Positions 15,639-23,136 of a DNA stretch of 25,492 bases are shown piece by piece. A program made the position numbers and the translations under genes. The notes beneath the pieces are model-generated. The model saw only the letters and a program-made list of their open reading frames with translations. It had not been told where the DNA came from and ran no database searches. Each line of letters begins with the position of its first letter. The stretch's first letter is position 1. Source of the DNA: Litorimonas sp964610115 (GTDB lineage Bacteria > Pseudomonadota > Alphaproteobacteria > Caulobacterales > Maricaulaceae); the NCBI GenBank assembly GCA_964610115.1, contig CAZSUW010000035.1, positions 1 to 25,492 on the forward strand, in the 5' to 3' direction.

Positions 15639-16076
15639 CTAAGCTTTAGCGGGCGGTGCGCGCACACCATGGGATGCCAAGATAAGATGGCGATCCGTAA
15701 AAATCCTGCGTTCGGGCTTTGCGGCCAAAGGACGATGCGTAAGCGCCGAAAAGTCTGGGGCGATTTGGACGGCAAATGCGGCGTCGACTCGCGGACTATC
15801 CGCTGCAAAAGTGTTCACGTCATCTTCTGACGTTATCGCCAAGCAGACGGCACAAGCCGTTTGCTCTGGAGCATTATTATCGTGATGGTGATGGGCGTGA
15901 TCGTGATCTACATGTTGGTGCGTGTAGGCTTCGCTGATTTCGGTGGATGTTGATCCTGAAAGCTCCGCCGGGTGAGCGTGTGCAACGTTCAAAGCTTGTC
16001 CGAAAATGAGCGCGCAGACGAAAAGTAAGCAGACGTAAAACCGCCCCGCAAATCCCGTCTGTGGTCTAATTTCCAT
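15639..16076 (-). CDS. Small exported His-rich protein, DUF2946-like
   Basis: From ATG 16076 the product has 145 residues and a good signal sequence (FYVCLLFVCALIFGQALNVA ending in HA). The mature part has a dense histidine stretch (HQHVDHDHAHHHHD), then a CAVC motif, and ends in RAPPAKA. The order His-rich, CxxC, then RAPP resembles small DUF2946-type proteins that often lie next to copper or other metal TonB receptors, but the match is by architecture only. It probably binds transition metal in the periplasm. ATG 16160 gives a longer version with 28 more residues and an AGAG upstream, so the start is not settled. It lies upstream of the receptor gene on the same strand and may be part of the same regulon. 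Confidence 0.7.
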   Translation of the reverse strand: MEIRPQTGFAGRFYVCLLFVCALIFGQALNVAHAHPAELSGSTSTEISEAYTHQHVDHDHAHHHHDNNAPEQTACAVCLAITSEDDVNTFAADSPRVDAAFAVQIAPDFSALTHRPLAAKPERRIFTDRHLILASHGVRAPPAKA

Positions 16077-16196
16077 CACGGCGCGGCCCCTAACGTAATG
16101 CTGTAACATAGGCAATAGATTTCGACGGATAAACGGCAGTCCCGTTACGAGGTTTCGCATATAGCTCTTGGACGTCGATGGGTGCCGAGCTCTAGC

Positions 16197-16273
16197 TGGC
16201 GATCCCGGCGCGACTCGAACGCGCGACCTACAGATTAGGAATCTGTCGCTCTATCCGGCTGAGCTACGGGACC
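16197..16273 (-). tRNA. tRNA-Arg (anticodon CCT)
   Basis: The 77-nt minus-strand sequence folds as a complete cloverleaf: acceptor GGTCCCG with CGGGATC (one G-U pair), D-arm GCTC/GAGC, anticodon stem ACAGA/TCTGT with loop TTCCTAA, a 5-nt variable loop, and T-arm GCGCG-TTCGAGT-CGCGC. The anticodon CCT reads AGG. The discriminator is G, and CCA is encoded in the DNA. Confidence 0.96.
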
Positions 16274-16370
16274 GTCTTTTGGGCGATAGCATTGGTGAAT
16301 TGATCCGAGCAAGCGCCGCGCCTTAACTGGCGATTTGTCAAACGGGTTCACATCGCGCTACGGTGATTTT

Positions 16371-17153
16371 GTGAACAGGGTCTGGACACGACGCGCCATT
16401 GTTCTGGGCGGTCTAAGCGCAGCGGCTGTAATGGCAAGCGGAGTGCAGGCGGCAGATATGGAAATCGGTGAAATAGGCCGTGTCGCCTCTGTCACGGATG
16501 GCGATACGCTGGTCTTGCAGTCCGGATTGCGCGTGAAGCTAGCCGCCATCACAGCGCCCGCAAGGGCCGAGCCGTTCGGACGTGAAGCGCAGGAAGGGCT
16601 GGCGGGACTGCTTCGTGGTCGCCGAGTCCAGCTGTCTTATGGCGGGGATCCAAGGGACCGCTATGATCGCGCTCTCGCGCATGTTCATACGCTGACACCT
16701 GCGGGTGAGCGGGATTTTTGGGTGCAGGATGAGATGGTCCGGCTGGGATTAGCGCGCGTTTATACCTGGCCCGAAGAAGCCGTTGATTTCAAAATGCTTT
16801 ATGCGACGGAAATGACGGCGCGGTCGCGGTCTCGCGGATTGTGGAGCGATCCGGCCTATGCCGTGCGTTCTCCCGATCCGGACCCGCTGGCACAATATGT
16901 TGACAGTCTTCAAATCGTTGAGGGGATCATTACCCAAACAGCGGAGGTGAGAGGGCGAACCTATCTGAACTTCGGCGCGGACTATCGAACTGATTTTACG
17001 ATTTTGATCGCACAAACCCACAAGAAACAGTTCGCCGATATGGACCTATTAGCGCTGGAGGGCGCGCGCGTGCGGGTTCGTGGATGGGTCGAGCTTATGA
17101 ACGGCCCCATGATGTGGGCCAATCACCCAGCCCGCATCGAGATTTTATCCTGA
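16371..17153 (+). CDS. Exported thermonuclease-fold (SNase-like) protein with altered active site
   Basis: The 260-residue protein starts at GTG 16371 (TTG 16335 would add 12 residues) and has a signal with a twin Arg (WTRRAIVLGG), so Sec or Tat export is possible. The staphylococcal-nuclease OB fold spans about 35-155: VTDGDTLVL, VKLAAITAPA, then DRYDRALAHV and LGLARVY. Compared with the S. aureus enzyme, Asp21 (D45) and Arg87 (R100) are kept, but Arg35 is Lys56, Asp40 is Thr61 and Glu43 is Ala64; Glu67 lies three residues further on. Activity is therefore doubtful. A C-terminal region (about 175-258) looks like a second OB-type domain (ARVRVRGWVELMNGPMMWAN). It stands alone, convergent with the lipoprotein gene at 17158. 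Confidence 0.82.
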   Translation: MNRVWTRRAIVLGGLSAAAVMASGVQAADMEIGEIGRVASVTDGDTLVLQSGLRVKLAAITAPARAEPFGREAQEGLAGLLRGRRVQLSYGGDPRDRYDRALAHVHTLTPAGERDFWVQDEMVRLGLARVYTWPEEAVDFKMLYATEMTARSRSRGLWSDPAYAVRSPDPDPLAQYVDSLQIVEGIITQTAEVRGRTYLNFGADYRTDFTILIAQTHKKQFADMDLLALEGARVRVRGWVELMNGPMMWANHPARIEILS

Positions 17154-17157
17154 TGGA

Positions 17158-17568
17158 TTACCCACCAAAGGAAGAGCAGCGCGTGCTGCGGGGCAGTAAG
17201 GTGGCGTCGTCTTCAGAGCCGTCACGCACCAACCAGCACCGGCGCTGTCCATCCATTTGCAGACGATAGGCGGGTATTTCACCCATAAAGCCATCAGGCC
17301 CCATATTCTCATCAGACCTAAGACGCGGACGTAATTCAAGTTCAGGGGCGCGAAGAAGACTATCCGGGTCGATAATCCAGCTTCTGCCGACATCGTCTCT
17401 GACAGCGACACGCAGCGCGCTGCGTGTCGTGCTGGAGGCGCTATCCGATAAGACGGCATCAACGCGGTCGCCCGATGTGACACACCCCGTTATGGCCACC
17501 GAACCGGCCATAAGGGTCAATGCGACAGCAACGCTTGGCGCTGGGACGACGAAACGGGACGCAATCAC
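17158..17568 (-). CDS. Small hypothetical lipoprotein
   Basis: The 136-residue product has a hydrophobic signal and lipobox AITGC (Cys29). The mature part is polar, with RSWIIDPDSLLRAPELEL and a C-terminal pair of cysteines (RRCWLVRDG, STRCSSF) that might form a disulphide. I do not recognise a family. It begins with GTG whose GTGA overlaps the TGA stop of the S41 protease gene, so its translation is probably coupled to the protease. That suggests a joint function in the envelope, for example as an adaptor or substrate, but this is inference. It ends 4 bp from the convergent thermonuclease-like gene. Confidence 0.75.
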   Translation of the reverse strand: MIASRFVVPAPSVAVALTLMAGSVAITGCVTSGDRVDAVLSDSASSTTRSALRVAVRDDVGRSWIIDPDSLLRAPELELRPRLRSDENMGPDGFMGEIPAYRLQMDGQRRCWLVRDGSEDDATLLPRSTRCSSFGG

Positions 17569-19262
17569 TCTGCGCCCGCCTTGGTCATATCCAGCGCGCC
17601 AAAATCAGCATCCATCATTAGGCGCACACGCGGATCATCTTCAAGAGCGTCTTCTGGGCCGAAACTCCGCGCGGCCAAAGGCGTGTCAGGGGCTTTTGCG
17701 AGCGAAACGGCTGTTCCACTTGATCCATCAGGGCATGTGTCGTTTAGGGCGTAGCTAATGGCCGCATTCGTCATGCCTTCGTCAAACGTGCCGAGATCAG
17801 CGCCGAAATCATCTGGGATTTCACAGCCCACACTGATCGGACCTGCCGAACCTGTCTGCTCACCCGGGGCGAAGCCATCATCAAAATCACCAAAGCCTGC
17901 ATCGTTCACGCCGCGAAAGTGCAAGGGCGCATAGGTTACGCCACAATTTTCAAGCGGGAACTGACCCGTGGACTTTCCGCAGGTGCGCGTGCCGATTTGA
18001 ATGACCTCTACCCCAATGCCCGCCAAGCCGTTCATGACGGCTTCGGACGCTGAGCAGGACCGTTCCGTCGTCAGGATGAAGACACGGTCAAGGTCTAGTG
18101 TTGGCAGGCTTGTGCCTTGATTGACAGAGAAGCCGACCCCTTCGTCCAGAAACGGAATTGGCGTTACGGTTTGCCCTGTGACCGGGTTCACGCCGGGTGT
18201 GCGGCCATTAAATTCCTGCAGATAGAAGGTCCGGTCGGGGCTGTCCCCGCCCGCTACCATATAGCCGATCTGTGCGGCCAGGGCGAGCAAGCCGCCACCA
18301 TTATAACGGAAATCTAGGATCAGCTCATCTACGTCTTCGGCCGCCAGTTGTGTAAAGGCGTCGAAGAGCTGCTCTTCCCCGCTAAAGGGTGAGAAGGTGT
18401 GATAGTGAATATAACCAAATTTGGTGGTGTTCTCGGTAATGATCTCGACTTTGTTGACGGGCTCAATCGTGATCGACTGCGACGTGACAGTGACATCTTC
18501 TTCAGTTCCATCAGGGCGACGGACGCGGAACGTCGTATCGACACCAATGGCGGGCGGGAAGAGGCCCTCAACGATTGCGTCAACTTCGGCATTTGTGTTC
18601 CCGTTGAGGAAATCAACACCATTGACTTCAAGAATTCGGGCGCCGCGGGTAAATCCCGCCGTTTCCGCATTACTGCCGTCCTGTGTAAACGAAACGCGCC
18701 AGTCGCGCGGCAATGTATTGGTCTGAATACGCGCAAATTCTGCACCGTAACCAAAGACAGGGTCGCCACTTCGCGTGGCTTCAAAATCCTCGGTGGATTG
18801 GGTGAATGAAAAGCGATCCGTCGGTCGGCCTGCCGGCGAAACCGTTGTCGTTAGAAGTTCGTCAAAATAGACTTCGGTATCGGTAAAGCCGTTCGGATCG
18901 GTATCCGTGACCTCATCAAAATAGAGGTAGGTCTCGTTCATCCATGACCGAAGCCAGAATAATTCGTGCAGGATTTCGCCTTGCTCGTCCGGGCGAGGGT
19001 TACCGTTTGGATCCGTGTCCGTGCGCACGACAGCACAGAAGTCCTTGAACGTATTGGATGCGGGAAACGTGCCCGGCGTGAAATTCGGAATCGCCGGGGC
19101 CGCTGGGGGTGGCGGAGGCGGTGGGGGAGGAGGAGGAGGAGGAGGAGGCGATACAACAACGCCGCCACCGCCGCTGCTACTTCCGCCGCCGCCGCCGCAG
19201 GCGGCAAGGATCGGGACAGATCCCGCTAAAAGCAAAGCCATGGCAAAAGGGCGAATCTGCAT
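17565..19262 (-). CDS. S41 family peptidase, lipoprotein with polyproline linker
   Basis: The 565-residue protein has a lipoprotein signal ending in ILAAC (Cys22), a Gly/Ser-rich stretch, then 15 consecutive prolines (39-53) as a stiff linker. A tail-specific-protease body follows: an N-terminal helical part (ELFWLRSWMNETYLYFDEV), a PDZ-like domain (AGFTRGARILEVNGVDFLNG), and the S41 domain with ELILDFRYNGGG, SCSASEAV (Ser404 as likely nucleophile) and GKSTGQ (Lys430 as base). Five or so Cys residues surround the catalytic half. S41 enzymes cleave proteins from their C-terminus; the position at the outer or inner membrane surface is inferred from lipidation. ATG 19262 has a weak AGG upstream. 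A small lipoprotein gene is coupled downstream. Confidence 0.92.
   Translation of the reverse strand: MQIRPFAMALLLAGSVPILAACGGGGGSSSGGGGVVVSPPPPPPPPPPPPPPPAAPAIPNFTPGTFPASNTFKDFCAVVRTDTDPNGNPRPDEQGEILHELFWLRSWMNETYLYFDEVTDTDPNGFTDTEVYFDELLTTTVSPAGRPTDRFSFTQSTEDFEATRSGDPVFGYGAEFARIQTNTLPRDWRVSFTQDGSNAETAGFTRGARILEVNGVDFLNGNTNAEVDAIVEGLFPPAIGVDTTFRVRRPDGTEEDVTVTSQSITIEPVNKVEIITENTTKFGYIHYHTFSPFSGEEQLFDAFTQLAAEDVDELILDFRYNGGGLLALAAQIGYMVAGGDSPDRTFYLQEFNGRTPGVNPVTGQTVTPIPFLDEGVGFSVNQGTSLPTLDLDRVFILTTERSCSASEAVMNGLAGIGVEVIQIGTRTCGKSTGQFPLENCGVTYAPLHFRGVNDAGFGDFDDGFAPGEQTGSAGPISVGCEIPDDFGADLGTFDEGMTNAAISYALNDTCPDGSSGTAVSLAKAPDTPLAARSFGPEDALEDDPRVRLMMDADFGALDMTKAGAE
19104..19148 (-). repeat. Proline-codon microsatellite in the S41 peptidase gene
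   Basis: These 45 bp encode 15 prolines. The 5' seven codons are all CCT (a GGA run on the plus strand), followed by mixed CCN codons. Tandem trinucleotides of this kind change length by slippage without breaking the frame, and long Pro runs need elongation factor P. Confidence 0.9.
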
Positions 19263-19315
19263 GAACCTATTCCCAAATCTATTACGCGCTCCGACCTGAC
19301 ATATCTAGGAAGGGC

Positions 19316-19331
19316 CGTATTATAACGTCAA
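19316..19331 (-). promoter_or_regulatory. Candidate -10 region for the S41 peptidase gene
   Basis: A perfect TATAAT occurs on the minus strand at 19319-19324, about 57 bp before the start codon, in a gap that is otherwise AT-rich. No good -35 lies at 16-18 bp; a TTGACG is only one base away and cannot pair with it. This is a weak call. Confidence 0.25.
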
Positions 19332-19391
19332 GCGAGGTCTACAGGGTGCGACATCACGATCATATTATATTCATTTTCATAACGTGTTGAA

Positions 19392-19426
19392 AACAAACAA
19401 AAAAGGCGCTTCGATGAAGCGCCTTT
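19392..19426 (-). terminator. Rho-independent terminator of carD
   Basis: On the minus strand an 11-bp perfect stem (GAAGCGCC-type arms, 19402-19412 with 19416-19426, loop of 3 nt) is followed by a T-rich run TTTTTTGTTTGTTTT. It lies about 30 bp after the carD stop. Confidence 0.92.
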
Positions 19427-19456
19427 CAAGAACAGCTTGATAATCTTACAAAAGAT

Positions 19457-20074
19457 TTAGGCGGCTTCTTCACCTTCCGCATTGTCATTGCCTTCCGCGT
19501 CTTTCGCGGCTTTGGCCGCTTGGCGGGAGCGGGCTTTGGACAGTGTGTCGATCATTTCGTCCATGGCGACATCTGTGCTGACTTTCTTGATCGCGGCCAC
19601 TTCGCGCATCATACGGTCGAGGGCGCGTTCATAGAGTTGGCGTTCGGAATAAGATTGTTCAGGCTGCGCTTCGGTGCGGTGTAAGTCACGGACCACTTCG
19701 GCCACGAGAATAAGATCGCCAGAGTTGATCTTCGCTTCATATTCCTGCGCGCGACGGGACCACATGGTGCGCTTGATCCGCGCTTTGCCTTTAAGGGTCG
19801 TAAACGCATCTTTCAGGATCAATTCGTTGGACAATGCGCGCATACCAGATGTCCCAGCCTTGGCCGTAGGGACCCGCAACGTCATCTTGTCCTGATCGAA
19901 TTTCACAACATAGACTTCAATATCGAAGCCAGCGATGACTTCCTGTTCGATCGCGATCACTTCACCAACGCCATGCGCAGGATAGATCACGTGTTGGCCC
20001 ACCTTAAAGGTCACTTTTTTGGCCGCAGATTTCTTGCCGCCGGACTTGCGACCGGACGATTTCGTTGTTGCCAT
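19457..20074 (-). CDS. carD: CarD/CdnL family transcriptional regulator
   Basis: The 205-residue product has a Lys/Ser-rich N-terminal tail (about 20 residues), then the CarD RNA-polymerase-interaction domain (KVGQHVIYPAHGVGEV, residues 24-39, and YVVKFDQDKMTLRVP). A helical domain follows with RRAQEYEAKINSGDL and LAEVVRDLHR, and then an acidic Ala/Glu tail. CarD/CdnL binds the RNA polymerase beta subunit and stabilises the open complex at rRNA and growth-related promoters; in Caulobacter the homologue is called CdnL. ATG 20074 has GGCGAA 6-11 nt upstream, a weak ribosome site. The gene is monocistronic: a strong terminator follows, and 206 bp separate it from the divergent tlyA start region. 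Confidence 0.95.
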   Translation of the reverse strand: MATTKSSGRKSGGKKSAAKKVTFKVGQHVIYPAHGVGEVIAIEQEVIAGFDIEVYVVKFDQDKMTLRVPTAKAGTSGMRALSNELILKDAFTTLKGKARIKRTMWSRRAQEYEAKINSGDLILVAEVVRDLHRTEAQPEQSYSERQLYERALDRMMREVAAIKKVSTDVAMDEMIDTLSKARSRQAAKAAKDAEGNDNAEGEEAA

Positions 20075-20287
20075 GGATGTTTCGCCTTATTTGTGTTTTT
20101 GCACGCACATGATCAACGCATGGGCGTAAAACAGTTTCCCTTCTAGCACACAACGCGTGAGCCAAAAGACAGGCCACGCGCTGTTCGTGACGGTTATATA
20201 ACACAATTTTCGACAAAAAGCGACTCTGGTCTGAGCGCCATGATTTAAAGGGCTTTTCAGAGTCTTAGCACTAGGCCATGAAGGCCT

Positions 20288-21007
20288 ATGCGCGCGGACC
20301 AATATCTTGTTCAGAAGGGTCATTATCCCAGCCGCGCGCGCGCCCAGGCGGCGATCAAGGCGGGGCTCGTGCAGGTCAATGATCGGGTGTTGAAGAAGGC
20401 GTCCGCCACGATACCGTCCGGCGCGCAGATCGCGGCAGAGCAGCCCCATCCTTATGTCAGCCGCGGCGGGCTGAAACTGGCCCATGCGATTGAGGTTTTC
20501 GCCCTCGACGCAAGCGGTCGCATCTGCCTTGATGTGGGCAGTTCGACGGGCGGATTTACCGACGTTCTGTGTCGCGCCGGGGCGGCCAAGGTCTATGCCA
20601 TTGATGTGGGGCGTGACCAACTGGATCCGAGCCTGCGTTCTGATCCGCGCATCGTCTCAATGGAAGGCCAAGACGCGCGGTCTATTCACGCCGCCATGTT
20701 CGACCCGTCGCCGGACCTGCTGGTTTGCGATGCCAGCTTTATCTCCATCACCAAATTGCTGGGCCCCGCAATGGCCCTTTGCGAAGAGGCCGTTTTGCTC
20801 TTCAAGCCGCAATTCGAAGTCGGTCGGGAGAATATCGGCAAAGGCGGGATCGTGCGCGGCGGGGTCGAGGCGGCGCAAGACCGCGTCAAGCGCTGGATTT
20901 CAGATCAAGGCTGGCGCGTCGTTGAAACAACAGACAGTCCGATTGCGGGCGGTTCTGGCAATCGCGAATATCTCTGGCATGTCCGCAGTCAGGGTTCGTC
21001 GCTTTGA
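20288..21007 (+). CDS. tlyA: TlyA family rRNA (cytidine-2'-O)-methyltransferase
   Basis: The 239-residue protein combines an N-terminal S4 RNA-binding domain (RADQYLVQKGHYPSRARAQ to about residue 48), a linker with HPYVSRGGLKL, and an FtsJ-like Rossmann methyltransferase with the SAM motif LDVGSSTGGFTD (81-92). LLVCDASFIS and LFKPQFEVGRENIGKGG come later, followed by SPIAGGSGNREYL. TlyA 2'-O-methylates cytidines in 16S and/or 23S rRNA; the shorter type acts on 23S only, and I cannot settle which type this is. ATG 20288 has AAGG 4 nt upstream, inside a small hairpin. The 3' end overlaps the convergent small membrane protein gene by 19 bp. Confidence 0.94.
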   Translation: MRADQYLVQKGHYPSRARAQAAIKAGLVQVNDRVLKKASATIPSGAQIAAEQPHPYVSRGGLKLAHAIEVFALDASGRICLDVGSSTGGFTDVLCRAGAAKVYAIDVGRDQLDPSLRSDPRIVSMEGQDARSIHAAMFDPSPDLLVCDASFISITKLLGPAMALCEEAVLLFKPQFEVGRENIGKGGIVRGGVEAAQDRVKRWISDQGWRVVETTDSPIAGGSGNREYLWHVRSQGSSL

Positions 21008-21156
21008 CGGAAAGACATCGCCAAGAGCCCAAGCGCTGCGAAAGCGATGAAAAGACTAAACCAGTCCAGTCCGCCTCCTGCTTGGTAGCGCTGGACCGAT
21101 AGCCCGATCAGCACGAGGGCTAAGGCCAGCAGAGGCAGTTTGAACCAATTGGACAT
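20989..21156 (-). CDS. Small two-helix membrane protein (55 aa)
   Basis: An ATG at 21156 with AGGG 7 nt upstream opens a 55-residue frame: MSNWFKLPLLALALVLIGLS, then VQRYQAGGGLDW, then a second hydrophobic helix (FSLFIAFAALGLLAMSF) and RQSDEP. Two membrane helices joined by a short Gly-rich turn are clear. The frame ends inside the last codons of tlyA on the other strand (19 bp overlap). It matches no family I know. The clean ribosome site, start, hydrophobic pattern and charged tail argue for a real gene, divergent from aspS. Confidence 0.7.
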   Translation of the reverse strand: MSNWFKLPLLALALVLIGLSVQRYQAGGGLDWFSLFIAFAALGLLAMSFRQSDEP

Positions 21157-21204
21157 AAAACACCCTAGCGGTATTTGTTGTAACAGACAAACCGCGCCCG
21201 CCGC

Positions 21205-21232
21205 TTGAAGCGACCCCCGTGCCGCGTTAAGG
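21205..21232 (+). promoter_or_regulatory. Candidate promoter of aspS
   Basis: TTGAAG (21205-21210) and TTAAGG (21227-21232) are 16 bp apart and sit about 30 bp upstream of the aspS start. Each matches the consensus only in part, so this is a guess at the -35 and -10. Confidence 0.25.
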
Positions 21233-21261
21233 GCGCGCGGTCTGAATCAAGGGTTTCCCTC

Positions 21262-23118
21262 ATGCATGAATTTCGCAGCCATACTTGTAACGCTTTGCGC
21301 GCCTCTGACGTGGGCAACACGGCCCGCCTGTCGGGTTGGGTTCACCGCAAGCGCGAACACGCCAATGCGCTCTTCATCGATCTGCGCGATCATTACGGCC
21401 TGACGCAGGTTGTCGTCTATCCAAACGTCGATTTCTACGAAGCGGCGAAGCGCGTACCGTCCGAGTCGGTCATCACAGTGACGGGCGAAGTTTTGGCGCG
21501 GGATGCCGAGGCTGTGAACGCCGAAATCGCAACGGGCGAGATCGAATTGCGCGTGGCCGAATTCCACATTGAAAGCGCCGCCGACCCGTTGCCACTGCCC
21601 GTCTTTGGCGAGCCGGATTATCCCGAAGATATCCGCCTGACGCACCGCTATCTGGACCTGCGGCGGGAGACCTTGCACAAAAACATCATTCTGCGCGGGC
21701 AGGTGATCAATAGCTTGCGTCGCCGCATGATTGAGCAAGGCTTTACAGAGTTCCAGACGCCCATCCTGACCGCATCCAGCCCCGAAGGCGCGCGAGATTT
21801 CCTTGTGCCGTCGCGCCTTAACCCCGGTAAGTTTTACGCTCTGCCGCAAGCGCCGCAGCAGTTCAAACAGCTGCTTATGGTGGCGGGTTTTGACCGCTAT
21901 TTCCAGATCGCACCGTGCTTCCGCGATGAAGACGCGCGCGCCGATCGGTCTCCCGGGGAATTCTACCAACTCGACATAGAGATGAGCTTCGTCACGCAAG
22001 AAGACGTCTTCAACGCGATCGAGCCGGTCATGGCGGGCGTGTTCGAAGAATTCGCCGCCCATAACGGAAAAGTCCGCAAAGTCGAAACCCCGTTCCCGCG
22101 CATCCCTTACAAAGAAGCGATGGCAAAATATGGTTCTGACAAGCCGGACTTGCGCAACCCGCTAGAGCTGATCGACGTGTCAGATTTCTTCACGGACGAG
22201 AGCAAAACAGGTTTTGGCATTTTCGCCAAAATCACAAAGGGTGGCGGCAAGGTGATTGCCGTGCCCGCGCCCGGCGCGACGGACAGTCAATCGCGTAAAT
22301 TCTTCGATGAAATGGACAAATGGGCGAAGAAAGAAATGCAGGCGCCCGGCCTCGGCTATGCGCGCTTACGGGACGATGGCGGCGTGACGGTCAGCCAGGA
22401 CCCTGTTCTGAAAAATTTCGACGCGGACCACCTCGCTGAGTTCTTGAAAGCCACGGGCCTGAAAGCGGGCGATGGTGTCTTCTTTTCAGCCGGTAAAAAG
22501 GGCGACGCCTATAAACTGGCGGGGGCTGCCCGCGACCGCGTTGGCGCCAATCTCGGCTTGATTGAAGAGGGTATTTTCAAGTTCTGCTGGATCGTCGATT
22601 TCCCCATGTATGAATGGGACGAGGATAATAAAAAGGTCGAGTTCAGCCACAACCCGTTCTCCATGCCACAAGGCGGGGTGGCGGCGCTGGAGGCGGCGGA
22701 TACAGAAGAGAAGCAGCTCGACCTGCTGGCCTATCAGTACGACATCGTTTGTAATGGCGTGGAGTTATCCTCTGGCGCGATCCGGAACCACAAGCCGGAG
22801 ATCATGTATAAGGCGTTCGAACTGGCGGGTTATGACAAGTCTGTCGTCGACACAGAATTTGCCGGTATGATCAATGCGTTCAAATATGGCGCGCCGCCAC
22901 ACGGCGGTATCGCGCCGGGTGTGGACCGCATTGTCATGCTGCTGGCGGGCACGAATACGATCCGCGATGTGATCCTCTTCCCGATGAACGGCAATGCGCA
23001 AGACTTGATGATGAAGGCCCCCGCGGAAGTTTCGCCCGAACAACTTCGTGAGCTGAATATCCGCCTGTCTGAAGATGCGAAAAAGGCGCTGGCTGAAGAG
23101 AAAGAGGCCCAAGGTTAG
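21262..23118 (+). CDS. aspS: Aspartyl-tRNA synthetase, probable non-discriminating type
   Basis: The 618-residue class II synthetase starts at ATG 21262 with AAGGG 9 nt upstream; the longer frame adds 19 unconserved residues. It has the N-terminal anticodon-binding OB fold (LSGWVHRKREHANALFIDLRD), motif 2 FRDEDARADRSPGEFYQLD, the bacterial GAD insertion, and motif 3 GGIAPGVDRIVMLL. It charges tRNA-Asp with aspartate. His33 in REH lies where non-discriminating enzymes have His and the E. coli enzyme has Leu, so it may also charge tRNA-Asn and rely on GatCAB. Downstream sugE follows after 18 bp and could be co-transcribed, although it is functionally unrelated. Confidence 0.97.
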   Translation: MHEFRSHTCNALRASDVGNTARLSGWVHRKREHANALFIDLRDHYGLTQVVVYPNVDFYEAAKRVPSESVITVTGEVLARDAEAVNAEIATGEIELRVAEFHIESAADPLPLPVFGEPDYPEDIRLTHRYLDLRRETLHKNIILRGQVINSLRRRMIEQGFTEFQTPILTASSPEGARDFLVPSRLNPGKFYALPQAPQQFKQLLMVAGFDRYFQIAPCFRDEDARADRSPGEFYQLDIEMSFVTQEDVFNAIEPVMAGVFEEFAAHNGKVRKVETPFPRIPYKEAMAKYGSDKPDLRNPLELIDVSDFFTDESKTGFGIFAKITKGGGKVIAVPAPGATDSQSRKFFDEMDKWAKKEMQAPGLGYARLRDDGGVTVSQDPVLKNFDADHLAEFLKATGLKAGDGVFFSAGKKGDAYKLAGAARDRVGANLGLIEEGIFKFCWIVDFPMYEWDEDNKKVEFSHNPFSMPQGGVAALEAADTEEKQLDLLAYQYDIVCNGVELSSGAIRNHKPEIMYKAFELAGYDKSVVDTEFAGMINAFKYGAPPHGGIAPGVDRIVMLLAGTNTIRDVILFPMNGNAQDLMMKAPAEVSPEQLRELNIRLSEDAKKALAEEKEAQG

Positions 23119-23136
23119 ATTGGGGAGGGCTAGACC

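Noticed and set aside
16077..16130. GTTAC-rich sequence upstream of the His-rich gene as a Zur operator
   Set aside because: The symmetry is too poor: several arm positions mismatch, so it does not differ from chance.
19015..19299. Gly-rich plus-strand frame opposite the S41 peptidase
   Set aside because: It is the mirror of the proline codon repeat and has no other support.
23119..23136. Guanidine (ykkC) riboswitch for the SugE-type gene
   Set aside because: Only 18 bp separate aspS and the transporter gene, far too short for that RNA.
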